Shown here one piece after another: positions 1 to 8,770 of a stretch of DNA of 64,000 nt. Below the pieces are notes generated by a model. The model did not search any database and had not been told where the DNA came from. It worked only from the letters and a program-made list of their open reading frames with translations. This DNA comes from Loigolactobacillus jiayinensis. GTDB taxonomy: Bacteria; Bacillota; Bacilli; Lactobacillales; Lactobacillaceae. Made by a program: the position numbers and the translations under genes. The DNA lies in NCBI RefSeq assembly GCF_003946445.1, contig NZ_RHOF01000002.1, positions 1 through 64,000 on the forward strand, given 5' to 3'. The first letter of the stretch is position 1, and each line of letters begins with the position of its first letter.

Positions 1-225
1 TTCCCTTTTTCAATTCCCAATAAATCATTTACACATAATTATTTAAACACTCTTACTTAAAGTAAGCACAAATGATTTTTCTGATAAAAACTATAATGTA
101 AATGCTATCATAGTGCATGATTATACATGATAATTATGTAACCGTGCTCGTTACCGTTATAACAGTATTCATTATTTATTATAACTTTTTTGTATTTATC
201 GCTTACATTTATACTTATATGTACA

Positions 226-262
226 AAAACGGCCTGCCAAGTTGCCCTGCAGGCCGTTTTTT
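226..262. terminator. bidirectional intrinsic terminator after the MFS gene
   Basis: A perfect 12-bp stem (226-237 with 249-260) is flanked by A and T runs on both sides. It sits four bases past the stop codon of the minus-strand MFS gene, so it should end that operon. Bases 1-225 upstream hold no convincing gene, only AT-rich sequence. Confidence 0.85.
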
Positions 263-266
263 AAAC

Positions 267-1553
267 CTATTCGATAATTTTTTGCTTGGTTTCTGGGCCG
301 AAAACTTGAACGACAATTGCTGCAATCAAAGCTAAGGCAGCGATAAAATAGAAGATCAAGTTAGGGCTCACCCGGCTGATGGCCCATGCGGCTAAGTAAG
401 GTGTTAGCACGGTCAATAATTTTGCGACCCCATTGGCATAACCAGTTCCGCGGAAACGGAAATAAGTTGGGAACAACTCAGACATGTAGACACCGACAAC
501 GGAGGCCATTAGCACATAAAATCCTGTTGTTAATAAGAAGCCAACAATCAAAACGCCAGTCGTTGAATCTTGGTGTGCATACAATAAACCTAGCAAAGCA
601 GTAATAACAAAAGTAGGTGCGATCACCTTTTTCCGGCCGATCCGATCAACTAATGAAGCGCCAATAATTGCCCCAACTGGCGCACCAATCATCATGATCG
701 TGGAGAAGCTTAATGAATGGACCACGTTAATACCACGTTTAACCAGCAAAGTAGGTACCCAGGAGGTGAAGGTGTATTGGCAGAGCATAACCGCCGACAC
801 GGCGACGATAGCAACGAACAAGCCACGCCCGATATTAGTCTCTACCTTGGCTGCTGGTGCCACTTGATTTTCTCGTTTGTAACTGCCGTTTTCCTCTAGT
901 TTAGCGATAATTTCTTCGGCTTCGGCACAGCGATTACGCGCCAATAACCAGCGTGGTGACTCAGGAAAATGCCGCCGTGCTACCCATAAAATTAAAGCCA
1001 AAACACCGATTAAAATAAACATTGAGCGCCAGCCTAAATTGGGAATCATAAGGGTAGCAATCAACAACGTGACTGGTGCGCCCATGTTAGCGACTACGGC
1101 AGTGATCCCACTCCAACGACCACGCGTTTTAACTGGTGCAAATTCATTGATCAAGGCATAACCAGTGACGATTTCTGCGCCTAAACCAATGGCGGCAAAG
1201 AAACGCAACCCGATCAGAAATTCAATATTCGGCGCAAAGGCACCTGCTATTGTAAAAACACCGAAAATTAATAAATTCGTTTGGTAAGCGCGTTTGCGAC
1301 CGAAGAAATCACCGATAAAACCAGCAGCGATCGAACCGACGAACAAGCCTAGAAAACCAGCTGATAAGAATAATGACCCTTGAAAAAGCGTCGCAAAATG
1401 ATTTTGGATCAAGGTACTATTGATTGCGCTGGCCATATAAACATCCCCTGCGTCGAGGATCATCCCGGCAGCAATCATGGCGAATACCCGATAAAATAAT
1501 GGCGTTTCTTTAGTTAAATCTAAGCGTTGTTTCAAATTAGTTGCTTGTTCCAT
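267..1553 (-). CDS. MFS transporter (sugar/organic acid porter type)
   Basis: A 428-residue major facilitator with about 12 hydrophobic segments. The loop between helices 2 and 3 carries GDFFGRKR and the loop between helices 8 and 9 carries DRIGRKK, the paired MFS signatures. The start is supported by an AGGAGG site seven bases upstream. It is the last gene of an operon with two isocitrate lyase/PEP mutase family proteins, so it may import a carboxylic acid that they cleave or export their product; this is inference. The family includes sugar and aromatic/organic acid carriers, and the substrate cannot be read from the sequence. Transcription is probably governed by the T-box leader upstream of the operon. 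Confidence 0.85.
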   Translation of the reverse strand: MEQATNLKQRLDLTKETPLFYRVFAMIAAGMILDAGDVYMASAINSTLIQNHFATLFQGSLFLSAGFLGLFVGSIAAGFIGDFFGRKRAYQTNLLIFGVFTIAGAFAPNIEFLIGLRFFAAIGLGAEIVTGYALINEFAPVKTRGRWSGITAVVANMGAPVTLLIATLMIPNLGWRSMFILIGVLALILWVARRHFPESPRWLLARNRCAEAEEIIAKLEENGSYKRENQVAPAAKVETNIGRGLFVAIVAVSAVMLCQYTFTSWVPTLLVKRGINVVHSLSFSTIMMIGAPVGAIIGASLVDRIGRKKVIAPTFVITALLGLLYAHQDSTTGVLIVGFLLTTGFYVLMASVVGVYMSELFPTYFRFRGTGYANGVAKLLTVLTPYLAAWAISRVSPNLIFYFIAALALIAAIVVQVFGPETKQKIIE

Positions 1554-1608
1554 ATTGTTGCCTCCTTATTCTGTAATCAATTTGCGTGTGTTCGCAAAAT
1601 AACAATCA

Positions 1609-2514
1609 CTATTTCTGCATTTCAATTAGCATTTGTTCTGGCGCATACCGTGCTTCAAGTTGATTGACTTGATCTAACCCAACAAATTGGTTAAAACGGT
1701 CAAAAGTGACCATCGCCGCCTTGCTTTGACTAGTTGTTCCCTGAGTAGCTAATTCGTGTAACACTTGCTCATCCGCGTAAGTTTGTGCGTAAGTGAGTGC
1801 TGTCGGATGCACAACGATACTAAAACCGAGCTGCTGTAACTCACTACTAGAAAGTAGCGGCGTCGCACCATCCTCGATCATGTTGGCCATTAACGGCACC
1901 TCTGGAAAGGCCGCCGCAATCTGCTTAAGCTCGGCGACACTGCGCGGTGCCTCAATAAAAACAAGATCAGCACCAGCGGCATGGTAGGCTTTACTCCGTG
2001 CAATTGCGGTATCGAGATCGTACACTGCCCGTGCATCCGTTCGTGACATGATCAAGAAATCGTCGTGGCGGCGGGCGGCCGCTGCAGTTTTGATTTTTGC
2101 CACCATTTCAGCTTGCGGTACAACACTTTTGCCAGCCATATGCCCACAGCGCTTAGGCCACGTTTGATCTTCTAAAAAGAGGCCCGCTGCACCGATAGCT
2201 TCATAGTTGCGGACTGTCCGCTGTACATTAGCTAAGTCGCCATAGCCAGTGTCAGCATCGGCAAATACAGGAATATCAACAGCATTGACAATTTCACGAC
2301 ATTTATTAAGCATGATCCCAAAGTCAGCGATACCACGATCTGGCATGGCTAAATTGCTAGCACTTGTCGCATAGCCAGCGGCAAAAATTGCTTTAAAGCC
2401 CTGCTGTTGCGCCACCTTAGCGGCTAAACTATCCGGGGCAACAACCATATTGACCACCTGTTCACCGAAAACAGCCTGACGAAACTGCTGACGCATTTGC
2501 GTAAATTTTTTCAT
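1609..2514 (-). CDS. isocitrate lyase/PEP mutase family lyase (PrpB-like)
   Basis: A 301-residue cytoplasmic TIM-barrel enzyme of the isocitrate lyase/PEP mutase superfamily. It carries the metal-binding DADTGYG stretch (residues 86-92), EDQ (115-117) and the active-site loop KRCGH (121-125) that holds the catalytic cysteine of C-C bond lyases. Relatives include methylisocitrate lyase, 2,3-dimethylmalate lyase, oxaloacetate decarboxylase and phosphonopyruvate hydrolase; the presence of KRCGH favours a lyase over a PEP mutase. Its start overlaps the stop of the preceding paralogue by one base (TAATG), so the two are translationally coupled. No other methylcitrate-cycle gene is near, so a propionate role is not supported here. 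Confidence 0.8.
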   Translation of the reverse strand: MKKFTQMRQQFRQAVFGEQVVNMVVAPDSLAAKVAQQQGFKAIFAAGYATSASNLAMPDRGIADFGIMLNKCREIVNAVDIPVFADADTGYGDLANVQRTVRNYEAIGAAGLFLEDQTWPKRCGHMAGKSVVPQAEMVAKIKTAAAARRHDDFLIMSRTDARAVYDLDTAIARSKAYHAAGADLVFIEAPRSVAELKQIAAAFPEVPLMANMIEDGATPLLSSSELQQLGFSIVVHPTALTYAQTYADEQVLHELATQGTTSQSKAAMVTFDRFNQFVGLDQVNQLEARYAPEQMLIEMQK

Positions 2515-3200
2515 TATAGCTGCCTCCCGACCAGTTGATTTTTAGGCTGTAGTTGCTGAAAATAATCTAGATCCAACACAGCCTTAAATTTGTTTTTAAG
2601 TAATTGGGTCACGGTTTGACTAGTAGCTGTATGCTGAATAGCTAAGCCGGCTTGCCACATTGAAGCTGGTAGTTGATCTAGCGCAAGCTCAGTACAATGG
2701 CCAAGCAAAACGAGATCAGCGCCGGCCTTATAAGCTTGTGTCGTCCGTTCTTGTAAGCCACTTAAGCCATATGTCGTCCAGCCATCTAATTCCGCAATCA
2801 ATGTTATTGATTCATCCCTAAGCGCATCCTTAGCCGCTCGCAATTTACCAAAAAACTCAACTGGCGATACCGGCTGTGCTTGTCCCTGACTATGCGCTGG
2901 ATAACGCTGATCGTTAAGGACGATGCCAGCTGCGCCAGAGCGTGCCAATTCTTGCACCGTATAATATGTATTTAGCGCATTGCCGAAGCCGGATTGCGCA
3001 TCGGCCCAGATATCGCGGTCGGTTACCAAGCTCATATAGCGCAAATATTGCGCGTACTCGGATAATGCCAGTAATTCAGCATCCTGACTACCAAGTAATT
3101 GTTGTGCCACTAAACTACCAGCCAAAAACAAGCGCGGTTGCGTTGTCGCTTGGATCATTGGTGCATTTGCGAGCGCCGGAATGAGTTCTGTTTCTGTCAT
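2514..3200 (-). CDS. divergent isocitrate lyase/PEP mutase paralogue lacking the catalytic loop
   Basis: A 228-residue protein resembling the downstream lyase: DAQSGFG replaces DADTGYG, and it shares GAAGIVLNDQ and a matching barrel region. It has no KRCGH loop; the equivalent stretch reads RYPAHSQGQ. It is also about 70 residues shorter. It may be a non-catalytic partner or have another activity on a related substrate. The start is placed at the ATG at 3200, preceded by GAGGAG; an upstream in-frame TTG overlaps that ribosome site and is unlikely. It is the first gene of the T-box operon and is coupled to the next gene through TAATG. Function is not known from sequence alone. Confidence 0.7.
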   Translation of the reverse strand: MTETELIPALANAPMIQATTQPRLFLAGSLVAQQLLGSQDAELLALSEYAQYLRYMSLVTDRDIWADAQSGFGNALNTYYTVQELARSGAAGIVLNDQRYPAHSQGQAQPVSPVEFFGKLRAAKDALRDESITLIAELDGWTTYGLSGLQERTTQAYKAGADLVLLGHCTELALDQLPASMWQAGLAIQHTATSQTVTQLLKNKFKAVLDLDYFQQLQPKNQLVGRQL

Positions 3201-3221
3201 ATTGCACCATCTCCTCAAAAT

Positions 3222-3489
3222 TTAGGTCAAAAAAAGCACCCAGTGAGAGCTAAACTCTCAAAGGGCGCATTTGCGCGGTACCACCTTTATTTATGTATTC
3301 AAACCGAATACATCTCAACAGTTTTTAAACTGTTGCTGCGATAAGGGGCACCCACCCATGTCAGTACTGACATTAAACTCAAAGCTTACTTTCAATTTAC
3401 TTAATTACCGCGTCACATCGACCCGCGGCTCGCTTAAAATTAAAATAAATCTACTTTTCTTATCAAAGTTTTAATCTGTTTTTCATTTT
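3222..3489 (-). promoter_or_regulatory. T-box riboswitch leader
   Basis: Read on the minus strand, the leader has the conserved T-box sequence AGGTGGTACCGCG at 3286-3274, upstream of an intrinsic terminator (stem halves 3263-3268 and 3236-3241 plus an inner GAGAG/CTCTC, then seven U). The 5' part resembles Stem I, with AAAAGTAG and a distal GATGTGA loop. The Specifier side reads GAAAGTAAGCTTTGAG; depending on register the codon is GUA (Val) or AGU (Ser), and I cannot decide which. Binding of uncharged tRNA to this element switches transcription on, so the lyase/MFS operon should respond to starvation for one amino acid. Confidence 0.85.
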
Positions 3490-3495
3490 CTTATC

Positions 3496-3523
3496 ATAAT
3501 AGTCGTTTTTCAGAAAATGTCAA
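3496..3523 (-). promoter_or_regulatory. promoter of the T-box operon
   Basis: On the minus strand a perfect TTGACA (3523-3518) is followed 16 bases later by TATTAT (3501-3496). Transcription would start near 3489, just ahead of the T-box Stem I. Confidence 0.75.
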
Positions 3524-3544
3524 CCGCTTTTTTGTAAAAAAAAT

Positions 3545-3612
3545 AATGAGGCTGTGACATAAGTAATATTATGTCGCAGTCTCATTTTTATTATCGAACA
3601 TTATAGATTATG
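3545..3612. repeat. hairpin-plus-tail repeat, copy A
   Basis: A near-perfect 18-bp hairpin (3545-3562 with 3569-3586) is followed by a T-rich stretch and the tail ATTATCGAACATTATAG. Closely related hairpins with the same tail occur at about 20870 and 21418. It may also act as a terminator. It is probably a small dispersed repeat. Confidence 0.6.
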
Positions 3613-3646
3613 TGCTGAAAAACAGTTTATAACACCATCGCAGCAA

Positions 3647-3678
3647 AAGTTAAGCGCGCTTGAAAGTGCGCTTAACTT
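3647..3678 (-). terminator. terminator-like hairpin after the cation ATPase gene
   Basis: A 14-bp stem with one mismatch (3647-3660 with 3665-3678) lies directly after the stop codon of the ATPase gene on the minus strand. Its left arm contains the palindrome AAGCGCGCTT, which recurs across the window. The T tract is weak. Confidence 0.55.
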
Positions 3679-3682
3679 CGGA

Positions 3683-6406
3683 CTAACCCATTGCTGAGCC
3701 GCGATGCCGATCAATCATGATGCGAATGATCTTATCGATTTCCGTCACAACTAAGGTAACGAATCCTGCCACAATGGCGATACCCCATTGCCCCCAGCTC
3801 ATATTACCGGTTTTGAAAACACCCTGCATGAATGGTAAGTAAACCAACAATAGTTGTAACGCCAGCAATAAGGCGATGGTCGCAAAGGCCATCGGATTAC
3901 TCCAGAAGTGTCGTGAAAACGCCAAATGCGGTGTCCGAATATTGAATAGGTAGAACACCTTACCCAGCACAATGATATTAACCGTGATCGTACTAGCAAT
4001 TACGTGCGATACACCGCTACTAGTTAACCAATCGAAGGCCCATAAGCCCATACCGGCAATCAGTACCGAGACATAAGTCATTTGGAAAACATCGTGCTTA
4101 TTCAACAACGACGTCCCAGTCTTGCGCGGTGGCCGTTGCATAATACCTTGTTCTTCTGGTTCAAAAATGAAGGCGAACTGAATCGTGATCGCTGAAACCA
4201 TGTTGATCCATAACAATTGGGTCGGTACCAACGGCAGCGCTTGTTGCATTAAAATACTGAACGCCACGATCAAACCTTCCGCAAAACTAGTTGGTAATAG
4301 GAACGCAATTGTTTTCTTAATATTGGTATATAGATGCCGACCTTCACGAATCGCTTTAGTCATCGTTGTAAAGTTATCATCGACCAAAATCATATCAGCG
4401 GCATCTTTGGCAACGTCCGTTCCTTTGATCCCCATTGCCACACCAATATCAGCTTTCTTCAATGCTGGTGCGTCATTGACACCATCACCAGTCATTGCCG
4501 TGACCTTACCAGTTTGCTGATAAGCATCAATGATCGCCAATTTATTACTAGGTGTCGTTCGTGCAAAAACATCATAACGATTAATATTTTCGCGTAATTC
4601 TTTTGGTGACATTTGATCTAATTCCGCACCGGTGATCGACTGAATATCATCAGCTAAGCCTAACTGGCGACCAATTGCGGCCGCTGTATCAGGGTGATCC
4701 CCAGTGATCATTTTTACTTTAACCCCTGCAGTACGCATTTCTTTCAGGGCAGCAATCACTTCTTCACGCGGTGGATCAATAATGCCGACAATGCCGAGAA
4801 ATTCAATCCCCTGCTTTAAAATGTCATGAGTAACTTCAGTGACAGTATCGGCTACTAATTTATGCCCGACTGCCACTACACGCTTACCTTGGTGCGTTAG
4901 ATCCTGAATAACATCGTTCCAATGATTTTGATCGAAACTAGGATCAGCGGCCGCCGCCATGGCGTATAACTTATCTGGCGCGCCTTTGATGAAAATCTCA
5001 TGCTGCCCTGCTGCATCAACATCTAAACGCGCAATATACCGGTAATCAGAATCAAACGGAATTCGATCTAACTCGGTAACAGCAGGCTCTTCAACGCCAA
5101 GCCCCTTATGGTACAAGGTTAAAAAAGCCCCATCCGTAGGTTCACCGTTGATTATCCAATGACCATCTTCTTGTTGCAAAATAGTATCATTAGCCTCAAA
5201 ACCAGCAATCAACAACTTGGTTAATATCGCATCATTACTGACCGTGACTGGCTGCTGATCACGCATGATCTGCCCATCTGGCGCATACCCAGTCCCGGTA
5301 ACGGTATAGCGATGGCGGCGCGTAATAATATCTTGCGCTGTCATTTCATTTTTAGTTAACGTCCCTGTTTTATCAGTGGCGATCACATCCACTGCACCTA
5401 ACGTTTCGACAGCCGGTAGCGTCTTAACGATGGCATTGTGTTTCGCCATTCTATTGACACCCATGGCTAAAATCACTGAGGTCGATGCCGGTAATCCTTC
5501 TGGCAACGAGCCAACAACCATGGTTACTACCGCTAAAGCTAAGGTTGGCAAGGAATAAAGATTGATCCACCAACCAAAGACAAATAACGCGATTGCGATC
5601 CCAATAATGAAATAGGAAATCCACTTACCTAAATCATCGAGTTCTTTCATTAATGGTGTCTTGGCTGCCTTAACGTTACTAACGTCATCGGCGATTTGAC
5701 CTAATTCAGTATCGTGACCAGTTGCAACGACGATCCCAGTAGCACTACCGTTAGTCACAGCTGTACTAGCATAAGCCATATTGATTCGTTCAGCCAATGG
5801 TGTTTTCGCTGAGTCTAATGGCGCAAATGACTTCAGCACCGAATCAGCTTCACCGGTCAAGGCAGCTTCTTGGATCCGTAAATTATCAGCATCTAATAGT
5901 CGCATATCAGCTGGAACATTGTCACCAGCTTCCAAATAAACAATATCACCAATCACCAGTTGACTTGCTGGAATATCGGTTCGTTGCCCACCACGAATGA
6001 CGGTTGCCTCCGTGGATAGTAACGACTTGATTTTTTCTAATGAATTACTAGCGTTGACTTCTTGAAAATAACCAATCAATGCATTAATAATGACGACTAA
6101 GCCAATAACGATTGAATCAGAATAATGTTGTAACAACAGCGTTAACGCCGCCGCAAACAGCAAAATATAGATAATCACATTATTAAATTGCCGCAGAAAC
6201 ATCACCCATTTTGGCGTGACGTGTGCAGTTAGCTCGTTGGGTCCATGCTTGGCAAAACGCTCTGCCGCAACGGCCGTACTCAATCCTTGCTCAAGATCAC
6301 TATCAAACTTAGTTAACACCTGTGTTTCGGTTTGCGTAAATAACGGCGCCGGCCCAGGTTTCGCATCGGGTGGAACAATTGGTTGTTTTTCCATGAAGTA
6401 CATCAT
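3683..6406 (-). CDS. cation-transporting P-type ATPase (P2, Ca2+-type)
   Basis: A 907-residue P-type ATPase. In order it shows an N-terminal cation-ATPase domain, a TGEAD actuator motif, the fourth membrane segment with PEGLPA, the phosphorylation site DKTGTLT near residue 345, and the hinge MTGDGVNDAPALKKADIGVAMG split over the P domain, then four to six C-terminal membrane segments. PEGLPA and the absence of N-terminal CXXC metal domains point to a P2-type Ca2+ or Na+/K+-like pump rather than a heavy-metal exporter; Ca2+ efflux is the usual annotation. GGAGG directly abuts two ATG codons, while a third in-frame ATG at 6394 lies 12 bases downstream and may be the real start. It is a single-gene unit. 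Confidence 0.9.
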   Translation of the reverse strand: MMYFMEKQPIVPPDAKPGPAPLFTQTETQVLTKFDSDLEQGLSTAVAAERFAKHGPNELTAHVTPKWVMFLRQFNNVIIYILLFAAALTLLLQHYSDSIVIGLVVIINALIGYFQEVNASNSLEKIKSLLSTEATVIRGGQRTDIPASQLVIGDIVYLEAGDNVPADMRLLDADNLRIQEAALTGEADSVLKSFAPLDSAKTPLAERINMAYASTAVTNGSATGIVVATGHDTELGQIADDVSNVKAAKTPLMKELDDLGKWISYFIIGIAIALFVFGWWINLYSLPTLALAVVTMVVGSLPEGLPASTSVILAMGVNRMAKHNAIVKTLPAVETLGAVDVIATDKTGTLTKNEMTAQDIITRRHRYTVTGTGYAPDGQIMRDQQPVTVSNDAILTKLLIAGFEANDTILQQEDGHWIINGEPTDGAFLTLYHKGLGVEEPAVTELDRIPFDSDYRYIARLDVDAAGQHEIFIKGAPDKLYAMAAAADPSFDQNHWNDVIQDLTHQGKRVVAVGHKLVADTVTEVTHDILKQGIEFLGIVGIIDPPREEVIAALKEMRTAGVKVKMITGDHPDTAAAIGRQLGLADDIQSITGAELDQMSPKELRENINRYDVFARTTPSNKLAIIDAYQQTGKVTAMTGDGVNDAPALKKADIGVAMGIKGTDVAKDAADMILVDDNFTTMTKAIREGRHLYTNIKKTIAFLLPTSFAEGLIVAFSILMQQALPLVPTQLLWINMVSAITIQFAFIFEPEEQGIMQRPPRKTGTSLLNKHDVFQMTYVSVLIAGMGLWAFDWLTSSGVSHVIASTITVNIIVLGKVFYLFNIRTPHLAFSRHFWSNPMAFATIALLLALQLLLVYLPFMQGVFKTGNMSWGQWGIAIVAGFVTLVVTEIDKIIRIMIDRHRGSAMG

Positions 6407-6490
6407 CCTCCGTATTCTTAGTTATATTAGTATAGCATAGCCAGAAATAATCGCGAAAGTATTATTACTCTAAACTAATGTTAGAACTAA

Positions 6491-7420
6491 TTATTTCAAG
6501 TCACTTTTGTTATAAATTTGGGCCACTTGTGCTAAATATTTTTCAAAGCCAGCGCGAAATACATCGCCCGCGATAATTTCCGCTTTATTGCCTAACGATA
6601 AAATAAAGCGATAAGCTGCTTCATTATTTGGTAGCGTAATCGTTGCTTCAAAATGGCCATCCAGCAATTGTTTAATTGCAGTACTGCCATAACGTTCACT
6701 AAAAACATCACGAATGCTATTGGCGGCGCGCAAGGTTATTGACACTAAGTTAGCCGCCGAAAATTTATCGGTAAAGGCCAAGCGCTCAAGCGGCAATGTC
6801 CGCGGCGTAAATTCTTCTACTAATAATTGCACAGCTTGCATGCGCGCTAAGCGAAACGTTCGAAAGTCCTGCCGTTCGCGGCTATAAGCTTGTAAGTACC
6901 AGCGATCGCCTTTATAGGCTAAACGATAAGGTTCAACCCGCCGCTGACTAAGCGCACCTGTGCGGTCACTATACATAAAAGTCACCAACCGATGCTGCTT
7001 AATCGCCTGACTAAATTGCTGCGCCAGCACTTTAATTTCTGCTGCGCCCTGCCAATTAACATCCTCGATCAATAAATCCGTCGCCTCAGGATCAGTAGCA
7101 AACATTGCCTGCAATTTTTGCACCGTCGCTTTGATTTCCGGTGTTTCAATCAACGCCTGTACACTGGCCAATGCCGTCAACAAATTACGTACATCGGTCG
7201 CCGTTAAAAAGTTTTGGGCAATCTTATAATTAGGCAACAAGCCAATACCGCCCTGCCGACCTTGAACTGTATAAATTGGTAAACCAGCTAGACTCAACGC
7301 CTCTACATCACGGTAAATTGTACGCTCAGTGACTTCCAGTAAAACTGCCAGTTCACGTGCTGACACCAAGTCTTTGCGTAACAAAATCAGCATTATATTG
7401 ATCAAGCGAGCAATCCGCAT
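6491..7420 (-). CDS. YafY-type transcriptional regulator with WYL domain
   Basis: A 309-residue regulator. The first ~60 residues form a DeoR/HTH_11-type winged helix (LLEVTERTIYRDVEALSLAG), followed by a WYL domain (about residues 140-220) and a C-terminal WCX-like extension. WYL domains are thought to sense small ligands or nucleic acid. The gene is divergent from the GyrI-like protein at 7509, with an 88-base shared promoter region containing an inverted repeat, so control of that neighbour is likely. The ribosome site GAGGG lies six bases upstream of the ATG. Confidence 0.85.
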   Translation of the reverse strand: MRIARLINIMLILLRKDLVSARELAVLLEVTERTIYRDVEALSLAGLPIYTVQGRQGGIGLLPNYKIAQNFLTATDVRNLLTALASVQALIETPEIKATVQKLQAMFATDPEATDLLIEDVNWQGAAEIKVLAQQFSQAIKQHRLVTFMYSDRTGALSQRRVEPYRLAYKGDRWYLQAYSRERQDFRTFRLARMQAVQLLVEEFTPRTLPLERLAFTDKFSAANLVSITLRAANSIRDVFSERYGSTAIKQLLDGHFEATITLPNNEAAYRFILSLGNKAEIIAGDVFRAGFEKYLAQVAQIYNKSDLK

Positions 7421-7445
7421 CTTTTTCCCTCTTTTCCTTAAAACA

Positions 7446-7484
7446 TGACAGCTCTTTGTCAGGTATTATCTGTTATTCTACTAT
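7446..7484 (+). promoter_or_regulatory. promoter with inverted-repeat operator candidate
   Basis: TTGTCA (7456-7461) and TACTAT (7479-7484) are 17 bases apart, a good promoter for the GyrI-like gene. The inverted repeat TGACA-N6-TGTCA (7446-7461) overlaps the -35 box and is a plausible operator for the divergent WYL regulator. Confidence 0.5.
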
Positions 7485-7508
7485 CATCAACTGAAAGAAG
7501 GAATCCAT

Positions 7509-7988
7509 ATGACACAAACTTACAAAATCCAAAACTTCCCCGAACTGACAATCACTGGTTATGCCGCTAAACTGCCATTACCAACGATGGACAACCTTAA
7601 GGAAGTCTCTGCACAAAAAAGTCACCATTTCATGACTATCGGCCAAAGTGGTCAATTTCCCACCTTAATGCAAGCCAGTCGCGACAAAATCGGCTACGCA
7701 CTTAGTGGCGCGACGGACGATTACTTGGAATATTTTGCCGGTGCCAATACAACAGCTACGCCAGCCGACACGACAACTCGTACCTTACCAGCCGGTGATT
7801 ACATCGTGCTAAAAGGTCAAGGTGGTCCTAGCCGACAATTATTCGATCAACTAATTAGTCAGTTTTTTGGCACTATTTTACCAGCTGATCCTCACTTATA
7901 TCCAAAAGACAGCTTCGTCATTGAAGCACTATTAAATGGCAATCCTACTGATGCCGTGGTTGAATTACGTATTCCCGTAAGCCACTAA
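7509..7988 (+). CDS. GyrI-like small-molecule-binding domain protein
   Basis: A 159-residue soluble protein matching the GyrI-like/AraC effector-binding fold: it starts with a strand of the type YKIQNFPELTITGYAAK, has a central region ending in LPAGDYIVLKGQGG, and closes with VVELRIPV. Such stand-alone domains bind amphipathic or cationic drugs in multidrug regulators, or inhibit gyrase in E. coli SbmC. There is no DNA-binding domain. It is divergent from a WYL regulator that probably controls it, forming a possible ligand-sensing pair. The ligand is unknown. An AGAAGG ribosome site precedes the ATG. Confidence 0.75.
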   Translation: MTQTYKIQNFPELTITGYAAKLPLPTMDNLKEVSAQKSHHFMTIGQSGQFPTLMQASRDKIGYALSGATDDYLEYFAGANTTATPADTTTRTLPAGDYIVLKGQGGPSRQLFDQLISQFFGTILPADPHLYPKDSFVIEALLNGNPTDAVVELRIPVSH

Positions 7989-7989
7989 A

Positions 7990-8031
7990 AAAAGCATCTA
8001 GCAAATTTAACTGAATTTGCTAGATGCTTTT
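7990..8031. terminator. bidirectional terminator between convergent genes
   Basis: An 18-bp stem (7990-8007 with 8014-8031) lies between the plus-strand GyrI-like gene and the minus-strand GntR gene, with A and T runs on either side. Confidence 0.9.
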
Positions 8032-8708
8032 TAATTAGCGCGATCGACGCAAGCTTGTAATAGATGCATTGAACGCAACCAATTTTGGGTCATCCGCTCA
8101 CGAGCAGCAACAGCATCATCGGCTGCAATTGCGGTAATAATTTCGTTATGCTCGCGAACTGCATCTGGCTGTTGCACGTTCAATTGAGCAAGGTAGAAAT
8201 TCTCAATCCGTTGTGCGTGGGCATCGACTAATTGCGAGAATTCGTTAACGTACGGATTAGCGGCAATTTTCAAAATATAATCATGAAAAGCATTATCCGC
8301 TAGCAAGACGGCTTGAGGCTGATTTTGTTGTTGCGCTTGCTCATAGCGTTGATTTAACACATTGAGTTGTTCCACTTCAGCAGTCGTGATCGTTTCAGCC
8401 GCTAATTCTGCAGCTAAGCCTTGTAACGCAGCCAATGGACGATAAATCGTACTGATTCGATCGGTAGCAACAGCGGTAACGCGGGTAGCACTGCGCGGAA
8501 TCATTTCCACGAATTCTTGCGTGGCTAATAATTGCAACGCTTCACGCACCGGCGTCCGACTGACACCAAATAAAGCAGCAATTGCTTGGTCTGAAATCTT
8601 CTCTTTTGGTGCTAAGGTGCCAGTAATGATCCAGCTACGGAGTTGTTGATAAACACGATCCTTAGCATTTAATTCAGGTGAATTTGGCGTTTTTTTAGGT
8701 AATGGCAT
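8031..8708 (-). CDS. GntR family regulator, FadR/FCD subfamily
   Basis: A 225-residue regulator with an N-terminal GntR winged helix (residues ~15-80, including GVSRTPVREALQLLATQEF) and an all-helical FCD ligand-binding domain (about 95-215) with the typical FHDYILKIAANPYV and HNEIITAI stretches whose histidines usually bind a metal and a carboxylate. FCD regulators often control organic-acid use, but no target is obvious; the nearest minus-strand neighbour is the pentapeptide-repeat gene. The ribosome site AAAGGA precedes the ATG. Confidence 0.85.
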   Translation of the reverse strand: MPLPKKTPNSPELNAKDRVYQQLRSWIITGTLAPKEKISDQAIAALFGVSRTPVREALQLLATQEFVEMIPRSATRVTAVATDRISTIYRPLAALQGLAAELAAETITTAEVEQLNVLNQRYEQAQQQNQPQAVLLADNAFHDYILKIAANPYVNEFSQLVDAHAQRIENFYLAQLNVQQPDAVREHNEIITAIAADDAVAARERMTQNWLRSMHLLQACVDRAN

Positions 8709-8770
8709 CTCTAAGTCCTTTCATAACTTATTGTGATATATCAGAATTATAGTCTTTTTTACGCCAAGGC

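Noticed and set aside
267-3200. methylcitrate cycle (prp) operon
   Set aside because: Only lyase-family genes are present; methylcitrate synthase and dehydratase genes are missing.
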